64,000 nucleotides of DNA, taken from NCBI GenBank assembly GCA_020630495.1, contig JAHDBH010000005.1, forward strand, positions 7,317 to 71,316, written 5' to 3'. How positions within the stretch are numbered: position 1 is the stretch's first letter; the number at the start of each line of letters is the position of its first letter. The notes beneath the pieces were generated by a model. That model did no database searches and was not told where the DNA came from. It saw only the letters and a program-made list of their open reading frames with translations. Below, one piece after another: positions 24,251-32,835 of this stretch. Source of the stretch: Saprospiraceae bacterium (GTDB lineage: Bacteria > Bacteroidota > Bacteroidia > Chitinophagales > Saprospiraceae). A program made the translations under genes and the position numbers.

Positions 24251-27091
24251 ATGCCGGCGCCTAGACATCTTAGTACATATCTCGCTTTAGCATCTTTCTG
24301 GGTATGCATCAGTGTACATGGCCAGCTTGACTTTGTCAAGGCGTCAGATCTGGTGCAGGAGACTACAAGTGGTGTGGCGCTGTGCGTCACAGATGTCAAT
24401 GGTGATCTACTCGATGATATCATCAGCTTTCATCAGGCAAGGACGCTGCATGTAAGATTGCAGAGACCATCTGGTCAGGGCTTTGAATTTATAGAGCATA
24501 TGGGGCTTATAGATCGACTTTGGTCGGTCGCCGCTGGAGACATAGATCAGGATGGACATATAGACCTGCTCATAGGTGAGCAGGCTGATGAAAGCAAAGT
24601 CATATGGGGCCCATTATATCTCGAGTCTACACCTGAGATTACTTTGCTACCAGGGGAGATATTCTTTGCACAGGGTGCTAATCTCGTAGACCTAGATCAG
24701 GATGGACTGCTCGATGTCTTCATATGTAATGACAATGGTCTCAATCGTCTCTGGCGATATGATGGGGAAAGAAGCTTTACGCCACAGCCAGACTGGATTG
24801 ACTTCCGTACAGTTCCCTTATCAGATAATAGCGGTAGCTATGCAGCTCTGTGGAGCGATCTTGATGATGATGGTGATACCGATCTTTACATCAGCAGATG
24901 CCGCGTAGGAGTCACAGATCCCGCTGATCCTAGACGGATCAATCAGTACTACGAGAGAATAGGCGATGTAGACTATATAGAGAGAGCATCCTCACTTGAG
25001 CTCGTCCTGGGAGAGCAAAGCTGGGCGGCAGATGCTGCAGATCTAGATGCTGATGGTGATAAGGATATGCTTGTGATCAATCATGATGGCCCGAGCTCGC
25101 TCCTGAGCTATGGGGATGGTACTTGGACAGATGAAAGCGCTGGCTCAGGCGTAGATGTAGATGGCCTGCCGGTACAGGTGGTCCTTCAAGACTATGATCT
25201 GGACGGCGACGTGGATATACTTAGCACAGGTCAGCAGGCGCAGTATTTCAGCAACCTGGGATCACTGAGATTTCAAGAGAGCGCATTATCTGGTCTTATG
25301 GATCATCCCGTAAGCATGGCGGTAGGTGATCTCAACGGAGATGGAATCCTAGACCTGTACGTCAGTTACCCCGAGCTCTTCAATGATCCGAGTGACCGAC
25401 CTGATGAAATACTCTATGGTACACTGTCCAGTGATCATCACTGGTCCATACTTCAGCTAGAGATCGCTGATGGCGTCCCCGCCGTAGGAGCAGCGGTAGA
25501 GTACTACGGAGACTGGGGCATCATCTCTAGAGAGCTGCGCAGCGGACATAGCTACGGCATACAAAACAGTCTCGCGGTACATGCTGGACTAGGTACTCAT
25601 GATCAGATAGATAGCATCCATGTCCTATGGCCTGATGGAAGTACAGAAGTACTATATGATGTCATCACAGATAAGCGATACCTAGTCGTACAAGGTCTAT
25701 GCAGCACCATAGCGGATAGAATAGAGTCTGGTGATTATCTCACGGCATGCACAGGCGATACAGTGTCCCTACTTGCAAGTGTAATGGGTGATGTGGTCTG
25801 GTCTGACGGAGTCCAAAGCGCTGCCAGAGATGTAGTGGATGATGCTCTGCTATCTGCACGTGTGACCTCCGATGACGGTTGTATCACTGTGCTTGGGCCA
25901 AGCTATGTAGACTTTGATCCAGATGAATTACCCACTATCCAGGTACTTACAGGCGAGATCCCGGCCTGCGCTGGGGATAGAATAGTCCTCGGAGTGGATC
26001 AAACTGCTCGCTCATATGCCTGGAGCACAGGAGACACATCGGCAACTATCGTCATCAGTGAAGATGATGTGATCTTGGTCTCTACAGAAGGCACATGTAC
26101 AGATTGGCTCAGCGAGCCTATAGAAATTAGTTTTCTAGAAGAGCCTATGCTGCGGATTCCCGAGCTTGATAGCTTTGATGTAGGAGATGATGTGATGATA
26201 TTTATCGATTCGCCAGATTCGATACAGTGGTATAGGTCAGATACATCTCTCGCAGCGGTATTTGCTGGTAACAGCGTCTCTATAGATTCTATCCTATCAG
26301 ATACCAGCATCTGGGTAGAGAGCTGCGTGTACGAGATCACGGCGATTGTCTCTGGTGGCGAAGCGGAGCATAGAGGCAGCACTCAGTATCACTTTGATGG
26401 ATTGAATGCTTCTATGTTTTTTGACTGTCATGAGGATGCTGTACTGCATGATGTGAGTGTGATGACTGATTTTGCTGGTCGTCGTGCTGTAGAATTGTGG
26501 CAGGGAGCAGATCGCATTTTCACGAAAGTGATTGACATCCCTGTAGGATCCACACGACTTCCACTGGATTGGTCCATACCAGCAGGTAGCGACTATCGCC
26601 TCACCACTTCCCGATCCCAAAACATTGAAGTATTTGGAGTAGCAAGCCCTAGACTATGGCGAAATCCCTCCCTTGCAGTGGAGTATCCCTATAGCATCGG
26701 AGACATAGCCACTATTACGACCAGCTCTCAGAATGAACTAGGATACTACTATTTCTATGACTGGCGCATGAGTGCACAGCCCGTGGCCTGCTGCACAGAC
26801 AGAGAGGAGATCCGAGTGGATGTACGACGCATCGTGTCCGTCAATCCAGAGTATCTAAGCGATCTGAAAATTTTTCCAATTCCAGCGAATCATGAGCTCC
26901 ATATCTCATCTGATCTGGATATAGTCCTCGTAGAGATAGCAGGGCCTACAGGTAGCACCTGGAAGGTGAAAGCCACAGATCGTCGAGACTTATCTCTCGA
27001 TATCGCAGGCTGGAGTAGTGGTGTCTATCAACTCAGAATCTTGCGGGCTGATGGAACGTCCGAGTCTCGCTCGGTGATTATCTCTCGATAG
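24251..27091 (+). CDS. Secreted CRTAC1/ASPIC-UnbV protein with FG-GAP repeats and T9SS sorting domain (paralogue B)
   Basis: The ATG at 24251 gives a signal peptide (LSTYLALASFWVCISVHG) and again exactly 946 residues; the track start lies inside paralogue A. Domain order is the same: calcium-binding repeats (DVNGDLLDD, DLDDDGDTD, DLDADGDKD), ASPIC/UnbV (RSGHSYGIQNSLAVHAGLG), two segments with VWSDG and AWSTGD, the beta-sandwich module and a C-terminal sorting domain beginning IFPIPANHELHIS. It begins four bases after paralogue A, so the pair arose by tandem duplication and is co-transcribed. Sequences have diverged substantially, so the event is not recent. It overlaps the convergent GlsB-type gene by 14 bases. 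Confidence 0.9.
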   Translation: MPAPRHLSTYLALASFWVCISVHGQLDFVKASDLVQETTSGVALCVTDVNGDLLDDIISFHQARTLHVRLQRPSGQGFEFIEHMGLIDRLWSVAAGDIDQDGHIDLLIGEQADESKVIWGPLYLESTPEITLLPGEIFFAQGANLVDLDQDGLLDVFICNDNGLNRLWRYDGERSFTPQPDWIDFRTVPLSDNSGSYAALWSDLDDDGDTDLYISRCRVGVTDPADPRRINQYYERIGDVDYIERASSLELVLGEQSWAADAADLDADGDKDMLVINHDGPSSLLSYGDGTWTDESAGSGVDVDGLPVQVVLQDYDLDGDVDILSTGQQAQYFSNLGSLRFQESALSGLMDHPVSMAVGDLNGDGILDLYVSYPELFNDPSDRPDEILYGTLSSDHHWSILQLEIADGVPAVGAAVEYYGDWGIISRELRSGHSYGIQNSLAVHAGLGTHDQIDSIHVLWPDGSTEVLYDVITDKRYLVVQGLCSTIADRIESGDYLTACTGDTVSLLASVMGDVVWSDGVQSAARDVVDDALLSARVTSDDGCITVLGPSYVDFDPDELPTIQVLTGEIPACAGDRIVLGVDQTARSYAWSTGDTSATIVISEDDVILVSTEGTCTDWLSEPIEISFLEEPMLRIPELDSFDVGDDVMIFIDSPDSIQWYRSDTSLAAVFAGNSVSIDSILSDTSIWVESCVYEITAIVSGGEAEHRGSTQYHFDGLNASMFFDCHEDAVLHDVSVMTDFAGRRAVELWQGADRIFTKVIDIPVGSTRLPLDWSIPAGSDYRLTTSRSQNIEVFGVASPRLWRNPSLAVEYPYSIGDIATITTSSQNELGYYYFYDWRMSAQPVACCTDREEIRVDVRRIVSVNPEYLSDLKIFPIPANHELHISSDLDIVLVEIAGPTGSTWKVKATDRRDLSLDIAGWSSGVYQLRILRADGTSESRSVIISR
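26515..26531 (+). repeat. GAAA mini-hairpin copy 5 (stem TCAC/GTGA)
   Basis: CATTT is followed by TCAC, GAAA and GTGA. This copy has the most divergent stem and shows that the position after CATTT need not be G. Confidence 0.7.
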
Positions 27092-27413
27092 GATCTCTGC
27101 CGCGCTTCCCTTGCACCACCTTAGCAATCAATAAGATAAGCACCGCTCCTATGATAGCGCTGACGAGCATACCTATAAAGTCCTCCGGAAACTGAAAGCC
27201 AAATGTATCCGTAAGCATCTGCGTAATATGCTTACCGGGTGTCATCCCGAGTAGCTTAAAGATATATCCACCCACCACGGCACCTGCGATGCCTAGTAAT
27301 GTGCTGATCAGAAAGTTAAACTGTCCACGCTTGACGATGCGTGATGCTATACTGCCTGCGAGTACGCCTACGATGATCATGATGATCAGGGCTTTAAAAT
27401 CTACGCCTTCCAT
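27078..27413 (-). CDS. GlsB/YeaQ/YmgE-family small membrane protein
   Basis: The protein has 111 residues from the ATG at 27413. The track start at 27482 would lie inside the tRNA gene. It has the glycine-rich transmembrane pattern of the family: IIMIIVGVLAGSIASRIVKR, LGIAGAVVGGYIF and a final helix LVSAIIGAVLILLIAKVV. Family members are called transglycosylase-associated or stress-response proteins; function is unknown. An insertion of about 20 residues between helices 2 and 3 makes it longer than E. coli YeaQ. Its 3' end overlaps paralogue B. Confidence 0.85.
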   Translation of the reverse strand: MEGVDFKALIIMIIVGVLAGSIASRIVKRGQFNFLISTLLGIAGAVVGGYIFKLLGMTPGKHITQMLTDTFGFQFPEDFIGMLVSAIIGAVLILLIAKVVQGKRGRDPIER

Positions 27414-27440
27414 AGGATGTAACTCATAGGATAAAAAATG

Positions 27441-27515
27441 GGTGGCTAACCGGAATCGAACCGGCGACCTCTGGAACCACAATCCAGCGCTCTAACCGAC
27501 TGAGCTATAGCCACC
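27441..27515 (-). tRNA. tRNA-His (anticodon GTG)
   Basis: The minus strand folds into a full cloverleaf. The acceptor stem is GTGGCTA/TAGCCAC, the D arm contains GCTCAGTCGGTTAGAGC, the anticodon arm is CTGGA-TTGTGGT-TCCAG with anticodon GTG, and the T arm is GCCGG-TTCGATT-CCGGT. A genomically encoded extra G pairs with C73, as expected for tRNA-His. CCA is not encoded. Confidence 0.95.
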
Positions 27516-27620
27516 AAAAAATGCGACAGCAAAGATAGGCACTCCGCCAAATTTTTTTATCATGCTTACCCAGCTATTTTATAAAGCTATGTCAGGCTGT
27601 AGCAACGATGCTATGTCTCA

Positions 27621-28463
27621 CTACTGCTCCTGAGGATCTCCCTGGAGCGTAAATTCCCTCGTGACTGGGAGTAGAGGAATATCTGTCTTGGCTCCATCCT
27701 TGGGGATGAGGGATAGGGTGATGCTGTTCTTGCCTAGACCAAGACCCTCTATGAAGTATGGCTTCCACTCATCGAGTACCATTTTAGCTCGATCATTGAT
27801 GATCATGCGTATATCGTAGTCCTTGCCTATCTCGGCATTGATGGCATAGAAGTCCAGCATGACATGCTTTGTTTCTTTTTCGCCCACATAAGTGCCTTTG
27901 GGTCTAGAGTAGAAGAGCATAGGGTCCGTGATGGGTTCACGATCTACGATGCTGCCATCTTTGACCATGATTTTCTCCGCCACATGCGCAGCATCCGTCT
28001 TGATGCTTTCATGATATGATCTACTGAGAAATGCTAGTAAGTAATGCTCTCCATCGCTGATTTTGTGCTCAAATGTGCTCTCGTACTTGGCGGCGTATGG
28101 CTCATTGTCTATGATGAGATGGATATGCTGACCCTTCGCAGAGTTCGCACACATCTTGGAGGCTGCGTCAGAGGTCTGAGAACCTAGGACATAGTCACTC
28201 TCCGATAGCCTAAATTCAAATTTCCCATCCTTGTAGTCGTATCCGATGATCCTCGCGTCAGGGAAGCTTGGGCTTTCTTGAAATTCTCTCAGTGTATACC
28301 CCTGTGTGGTAGTGATGACATCACCTGGTGGCACAGCTTCGCTGGACTCTATCTTAGTCTCTGATGCAGTAGGTGTACCGTCCACTCGGTCATCAGCATT
28401 CCTTTCGGCCTCGCTGCAAGATAGTAGACAAATTGCACACAGCATAAATATGATAAATTTCAT
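27621..28463 (-). CDS. Lipoprotein with DUF4399-like domain
   Basis: The protein has 280 residues from the ATG at 28463, which opens a lipoprotein signal (FIIFMLCAICLLSC); the track adds 35 codons without support. The mature part contains GQHIHLIIDNEPY, GEHYLLAFLSRSYHES and LLPVTREFTLQ. The first two blocks resemble the DUF4399-like domain of Bacteroidota proteins often annotated as phosphopeptide-binding; no function is established. The lipobox cysteine predicts anchoring in the periplasmic or outer membrane. It is divergent from the sigma factor gene. Confidence 0.8.
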   Translation of the reverse strand: MKFIIFMLCAICLLSCSEAERNADDRVDGTPTASETKIESSEAVPPGDVITTTQGYTLREFQESPSFPDARIIGYDYKDGKFEFRLSESDYVLGSQTSDAASKMCANSAKGQHIHLIIDNEPYAAKYESTFEHKISDGEHYLLAFLSRSYHESIKTDAAHVAEKIMVKDGSIVDREPITDPMLFYSRPKGTYVGEKETKHVMLDFYAINAEIGKDYDIRMIINDRAKMVLDEWKPYFIEGLGLGKNSITLSLIPKDGAKTDIPLLPVTREFTLQGDPQEQ

Positions 28464-28491
28464 GATCAACAGTTTTAAGTAAATACTATTA

Positions 28492-28499
28492 TAAAGGTA
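28492..28499 (-). promoter_or_regulatory. Possible -7 element TACCTTTA for the lipoprotein
   Basis: The minus strand reads TACCTTTA, one change from TAnnTTTG, about 30 bases before the lipoprotein ATG at 28463. Confidence 0.3.
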
Positions 28500-28542
28500 G
28501 ACGCTCGCCCACCACTTTTCACTAAATGTAACTCTCAGCCTC

Positions 28543-29049
28543 TTGTTGCAAAAGACCTCTGGTTTCAAACAATTGTTCTATCAGCACTATGAGTCTCTGT
28601 GCATTACCGCTTATAGGTATGTCCAAGATCGACAGAGTGCCGAGGATGTGGTGCAGGATGTATTCATCAAGCTGTGGTCTCAGCGCAGTAAGCTGAGTGA
28701 TGTAGATAATCTAGAGGCGTATATGCGCCGAAGTACCGTGAATGCTTCCCTCAATTATCTAAAGAAGCATAGCCGGATGCAGTACACTGACGATGACGAA
28801 TCACTGGATAGAGTCTCCTCAGGGCCGCCAGCAGACTCATCTGATGCTGAGCATAAGACAGCGATGGTGAGAAATGCCATACAGTCCCTACCAGAGAGAT
28901 GTCGTCTTATATTTACCATGAGTAGATACGATGGTCTCAGCTATCAAGAGATCGCAGACAATCTAGATCTTTCCATCAAGACCGTAGAAAACCAAGTCTC
29001 CAAGGCCCTTAAAGTCCTCAGAGAATCACTTAAAAGTCTTAAAACGTAA
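28543..29049 (+). CDS. ECF sigma factor, FecI-like
   Basis: This 168-residue sigma factor has region 2 (YRYVQDRQSAEDVVQDVFIKLW) and region 4 (LPERCRLIFTMSRYDGLSYQEIADNLDLSIKTVENQVSKALKVL). The only suitable start is a TTG at 28543. With the FecR-like gene and the TonB receptor carrying an N-terminal signalling domain downstream, it forms a cell-surface signalling unit that activates outer-membrane uptake genes when the receptor is occupied. The target promoters are not identifiable by eye. Confidence 0.9.
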   Translation: MLQKTSGFKQLFYQHYESLCITAYRYVQDRQSAEDVVQDVFIKLWSQRSKLSDVDNLEAYMRRSTVNASLNYLKKHSRMQYTDDDESLDRVSSGPPADSSDAEHKTAMVRNAIQSLPERCRLIFTMSRYDGLSYQEIADNLDLSIKTVENQVSKALKVLRESLKSLKT

Positions 29050-29104
29050 GATGCGCGCCATTTATCTGAGTCTGGTAAGTCATGGCATAGGGGTATCGCA
29101 TAGT

Positions 29105-29112
29105 TACCTTTG
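29105..29112 (+). promoter_or_regulatory. Bacteroidota -7 element TACCTTTG before fecR
   Basis: TACCTTTG matches TAnnTTTG and includes the TTG proposed as the fecR start. If it is a promoter, translation would begin at the GTG at 29146 instead, and fecR could be transcribed separately from the sigma factor. Confidence 0.4.
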
Positions 29113-30036
29113 TCTAGAGAGCAAGAACATATCCTACATCTCATCGTGAACACTGACAATCATACTCCCTGGGACCCCACTCCCGATTTTACCGCCGCAG
29201 AGCTACAAGCTATCTACGAGGCTACCGCTGATGTACAGCCTATGCCTTCAGTAGATCTAGACGCAGCATGGGAGTCCTTTCGGACAAATGCCTCTGTAGA
29301 CAGACATCCTCAGCGCATCTGGTTAAAAATTGCCGCCAGCCTCTTGATACTCATCACTGTAGGTCTCGCGAGCACCACATGGGCCTCCCGCGATGGTTAT
29401 CAATATGTGGAAGCTAAGCAGACACAGTCTCTTACGCTACCTGATAAGAGTGAGGTATCCCTCAAAAAATCGAGCAAGATCAGCTATCCAAAGAGATTTG
29501 GTAAGGAGCGGCTCGTATCACTAGAGGGTGAAGCATTTTTTGATATTGAAAAGGCTGCAGATCCGTTCATCGTTTCGGCAGGAGATGTCAAGGTAACCGT
29601 GCTTGGTACTGAGTTCCTCGTACGAGAGTCTGATGCAGGCGATGTGGATGTTGCTGTGCGTGAGGGAAAAGTACGTGTAGAAAGCCCTGATGGCTCTGTG
29701 GTAATTCTCACGGCAGGTGATAAAGTGAGCTACAGTAAAGATTCTGCTACGCTTGGCGACAAGACACCCTCCGCCCAGGAGTGGTCATGGGCTAGTGGTC
29801 AGCTAGTATTTATGGATGAGCCGCTCAGCAAAGTCATCGATGCTATCTCAGAGCACTACGATGTAGAGATTACTCTAGGCAAGAGCAGGATGCTTGATTG
29901 CCCCTTCACAAGTTCGCTTCCGATCAAGGATGCCAAGATCGAGGATCTGCTTCAAAGCATAGCTCTGGTGATGGACATGAAGGTCAAGTCACAGTCGAGC
30001 TCATCTTTCCACTTATCTGGTGGCTACTGCAAGTAG
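29110..30036 (+). CDS. FecR-family anti-sigma factor
   Basis: The protein has 308 residues from the TTG at 29110, or 296 from the GTG at 29146; the overlapping -7 box favours the second. A cytoplasmic N-terminal region is followed by one membrane helix (ASLLILITVGLAS near 78-91), then the periplasmic FecR domain (LPDKSEVSLKKSSKISYPKRF, LEGEAFFDIEK, VTVLGTEFLVRE, VREGKVRVES). The DUF4974-like C-terminal domain follows (FMDEPLSKVIDAISEHYDVEI). It holds the ECF sigma inactive until signalled by the TonB receptor. The gene carries an antisense mini-hairpin copy. Confidence 0.9.
   Translation: MSREQEHILHLIVNTDNHTPWDPTPDFTAAELQAIYEATADVQPMPSVDLDAAWESFRTNASVDRHPQRIWLKIAASLLILITVGLASTTWASRDGYQYVEAKQTQSLTLPDKSEVSLKKSSKISYPKRFGKERLVSLEGEAFFDIEKAADPFIVSAGDVKVTVLGTEFLVRESDAGDVDVAVREGKVRVESPDGSVVILTAGDKVSYSKDSATLGDKTPSAQEWSWASGQLVFMDEPLSKVIDAISEHYDVEITLGKSRMLDCPFTSSLPIKDAKIEDLLQSIALVMDMKVKSQSSSSFHLSGGYCK
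29274..29290 (-). repeat. GAAA mini-hairpin copy 6 (stem GTCC/GGAC)
   Basis: On the minus strand CATTT precedes GTCC, GAAA and GGAC, antisense to fecR. The 17-mer is identical to copy 9 in menE although the genes are unrelated. Confidence 0.8.
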
Positions 30037-30118
30037 ATCGTCTGTGCGCATGTAATCATCTTGCGTCCCTCTAGAGCAAGCTACTGCATAGGATCTGCTG
30101 AGGGCTCATAAAATTTTG

Positions 30119-32776
30119 ATGCACCTTTGGAGCATGAGTGTTTCACGCTTATATGCTGTATTCCTTATCGTGATCTTGGTCTGTGTAGGTGGTCTAGTAT
30201 CGGCACAGCAAGCGGCTGACGCTCCCATAGATTTCAGCGCTACAGAGGAGGAGCTTTCCTCGGTCATCTTGCGGCTGAGTCAAGAGTCTGGTGTAAATAT
30301 CGCTTACTCCAGCAAGAGTCTTCCTGATATACCCAGTGTCAGCTACAGCGCCAGTGGCAAGTCAACCATTGATATCCTCTCAGATCTACTATCAGGACAG
30401 GGATTTGCCATAGAGCGCGTGGGAAGCGGTCTAGTACTCATACCAGTGGTGGATATCAATAATACCTACGTCATCAGCGGCTATGTCAAGAATGTATCTA
30501 CAGGTGAAAGCCTCGTAAATGCTCATATCGTAGATCTGGCCTCGCAGCGCGGCAGTTTTACCAATGACTTTGGATTTTTTACATTGCGCCTGCGCAGGGG
30601 AGATCGTGACCTGAGCATCAGCTATCTCGGCTATGCAGAGGAGCTCCGCACAGTAGAACTAGAGGAGGACGAGTTCATCACATTCCAGTTGACCCCTAGT
30701 GTAGAGCTATCGGAGGTGGTCATATACGGTCGAGAATACTGGCAAGTATGGGAGCAATCTACTAATGCTCGCAACGTGCCTATCACAGGTCTGCGGTCTA
30801 TGACATCTCTAGGCGGCAGCGCCGATCCTATGCGATATACGCTGAGTCTTGCTGGGGTAAGTAGTAGTGCAGATGGCGTGGGCGGTATATCTGTACGCGG
30901 TGCTGATCAGCAGCACAATCTCTTCTTGATGGACGGTGTGAAAGTCTATAATCCTACTCATCTCAATGGCTTGATAAGTCTCTTCGGCGATAGATATATT
31001 AAGAGCGCACGCTTCTACAAGACTGCTGGACCCGCACGCTACCAAGGGGCTCTTGCCTCCGTGCTAGATGTACGTACACATGACGGAAATCGCAAATCGT
31101 GGAATTTTCACGCGGATGCTGATTTACTATCCGGAGCTCTCACTGCCGAGGGCCCCTTACAGCAAGATAAAAGTAGCCTAGTGATGAGCGCGAGATATGG
31201 TTGGGTGCAGCCTTTCGTACGGCAGAGCGCCCGCGCAAGTGAGGAGGTCCGTGATCTCGAGGTAGGATTTCATGACTTATTTCTTAAGACCAGCTTTACA
31301 GTAGGGCCTCGGTCAGATCTTTTCTTTATGTTCTACTCTGGTGGCGACACATACAGTAATGACCGCAGCAGTGTCTTTCTAGGAGAATCTACGCGTATCA
31401 CAGCAGAAGATTTTACCCAGCTATCATGGGGTAATCGACTAGCCAGTGCCAGATGGGCGCAGCGATTCAGTCGACAGTCATTTGGTCGCTTGACCTTGAG
31501 CTATAGCGCTTATGAGCAAGAGTTTGCTGAGAGCGAAATCACGATAGATAGAGATAGAGTGACAGGTGATCTTCTAGGTAGGTCGCAGTTGTCCACAGAC
31601 GGACTGTCAGAGATAGAAGATATAGGACTACAATATGATCTTGAAGTGGATATAGAGGGTGCTCAGCGCTTGGCCATGGGCGTACAGCTGGTGCGACACT
31701 CCTTTGCTCCTGGTCTCCTCACACGTACTGCTAATGGCACAGATCTAGACCCCATAGACATAGAAGTCATACGGGCTGAAAACGAGTCCTATGATTTCAC
31801 GGAGCTGGCAGCATATCTTGAGGACGAATGGTCATGGGATGACCAATTGACAGTGCAGCTCGGGATCAATGCATCATTATTTCCCGTGGGTAGCAAGCGT
31901 CACTGGCAGTTCAATCCAAGAGTAAATCTGGACTGGAGGATCAGTGAGAAGATAAGTCTATACGCCAATGCGAGTCGCGCTAGCCAGTATTTTCATTTAC
32001 TGCAGACGTCGTCTTTTGGACTGCCATCAGACTCATGGGTGCCGCTTACAGAAGACATTGCACCACAGACATCATGGACGCTGGGTGGATCTATCAATTT
32101 TCTGCTGGGTGATCATCAGATCAATCTGGGAGGATACTATCGCCAGCTCAGAGATCTCGTAACTCTACGAGAAGGTAGTATAGCAGGCATCAGAGGTGTG
32201 GTAAATATAGATCGCTGGGAATCTCTCATCGCTGTGGGCGAAGGAGAAGGACGCGGCCTGGAGCTCGAGTGGCTCAAGAGCGGTCGCAAGCTACGATGGA
32301 CACTTAGCTATACATTCAGCGAATCTACCAGGAAATTCGATGAGATCAACAGAGGGAGAACATTCTTTGATGATCAGGATAGGCCTCATCGCTTACAGGC
32401 GCAGGTGCTTTACAGACTGAGCGGCAGGCTAGAGCTCTCCTCGGCACTGCAGTGGATGACTGGTACTCCCTATACATTTCCTGTAGGTGAGCAGGTCATA
32501 GTGGATCCCGAGACGGGTACCATCGTGAGACTTCCGATTATCGAGTCTCGAAATGGCGTCCGACTGCCTGATTACAGGCGCATAGATATGGGGGTGAATT
32601 ACCGAGTGAGCAGGGATAAAGTCGAACATTTGTTACATCTAGGTGTCTATAATTTGACAAATGCTCAGAATCCTCTGTACATCAGATACGTTGCGCAGCA
32701 GGATAGAGAGACCAGATTCACTCAGCTTTCGCTGATTCCGCTGACTCCAAGTCTTCGATATTCTGTGAGTTTTTAG
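30119..32776 (+). CDS. TonB-dependent receptor with N-terminal STN signalling domain
   Basis: This protein has 885 residues from the ATG at 30119; the ATG at 30134 is an equally good start for the signal peptide (LYAVFLIVILVCVGG). After cleavage come an STN domain (about 38-115, LSSVILRLSQESGVNIAYS), a CarboxypepD-reg-like domain (ISGYVKNVSTGESLVNAHI), the plug (GGISVRGADQQHNLFLMDGVKVYNPTHLNG) and a 22-strand barrel ending in YSVSF with a terminal aromatic. The STN domain connects it to the FecR protein encoded upstream. A DUF4249 lipoprotein follows, a common pairing. The substrate is unknown. Confidence 0.92.
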   Translation: MHLWSMSVSRLYAVFLIVILVCVGGLVSAQQAADAPIDFSATEEELSSVILRLSQESGVNIAYSSKSLPDIPSVSYSASGKSTIDILSDLLSGQGFAIERVGSGLVLIPVVDINNTYVISGYVKNVSTGESLVNAHIVDLASQRGSFTNDFGFFTLRLRRGDRDLSISYLGYAEELRTVELEEDEFITFQLTPSVELSEVVIYGREYWQVWEQSTNARNVPITGLRSMTSLGGSADPMRYTLSLAGVSSSADGVGGISVRGADQQHNLFLMDGVKVYNPTHLNGLISLFGDRYIKSARFYKTAGPARYQGALASVLDVRTHDGNRKSWNFHADADLLSGALTAEGPLQQDKSSLVMSARYGWVQPFVRQSARASEEVRDLEVGFHDLFLKTSFTVGPRSDLFFMFYSGGDTYSNDRSSVFLGESTRITAEDFTQLSWGNRLASARWAQRFSRQSFGRLTLSYSAYEQEFAESEITIDRDRVTGDLLGRSQLSTDGLSEIEDIGLQYDLEVDIEGAQRLAMGVQLVRHSFAPGLLTRTANGTDLDPIDIEVIRAENESYDFTELAAYLEDEWSWDDQLTVQLGINASLFPVGSKRHWQFNPRVNLDWRISEKISLYANASRASQYFHLLQTSSFGLPSDSWVPLTEDIAPQTSWTLGGSINFLLGDHQINLGGYYRQLRDLVTLREGSIAGIRGVVNIDRWESLIAVGEGEGRGLELEWLKSGRKLRWTLSYTFSESTRKFDEINRGRTFFDDQDRPHRLQAQVLYRLSGRLELSSALQWMTGTPYTFPVGEQVIVDPETGTIVRLPIIESRNGVRLPDYRRIDMGVNYRVSRDKVEHLLHLGVYNLTNAQNPLYIRYVAQQDRETRFTQLSLIPLTPSLRYSVSF

Positions 32777-32835
32777 TTAGATAGGTGTACTATATGAGCT
32801 AGCAAGCTTAATTTTAGCCCAAAGCCCTTGTAGTC

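Noticed and set aside
21520-25400. Possible DNA tandem repeats in the CRTAC1 genes
   Set aside because: The D-x-D-x-D-G repeats are protein repeats; the DNA copies differ too much to be a nucleotide repeat.
27414-27482. Upstream extension of the GlsB-type ORF
   Set aside because: The extension runs into tRNA-His; the ATG at 27413 begins the family homology.
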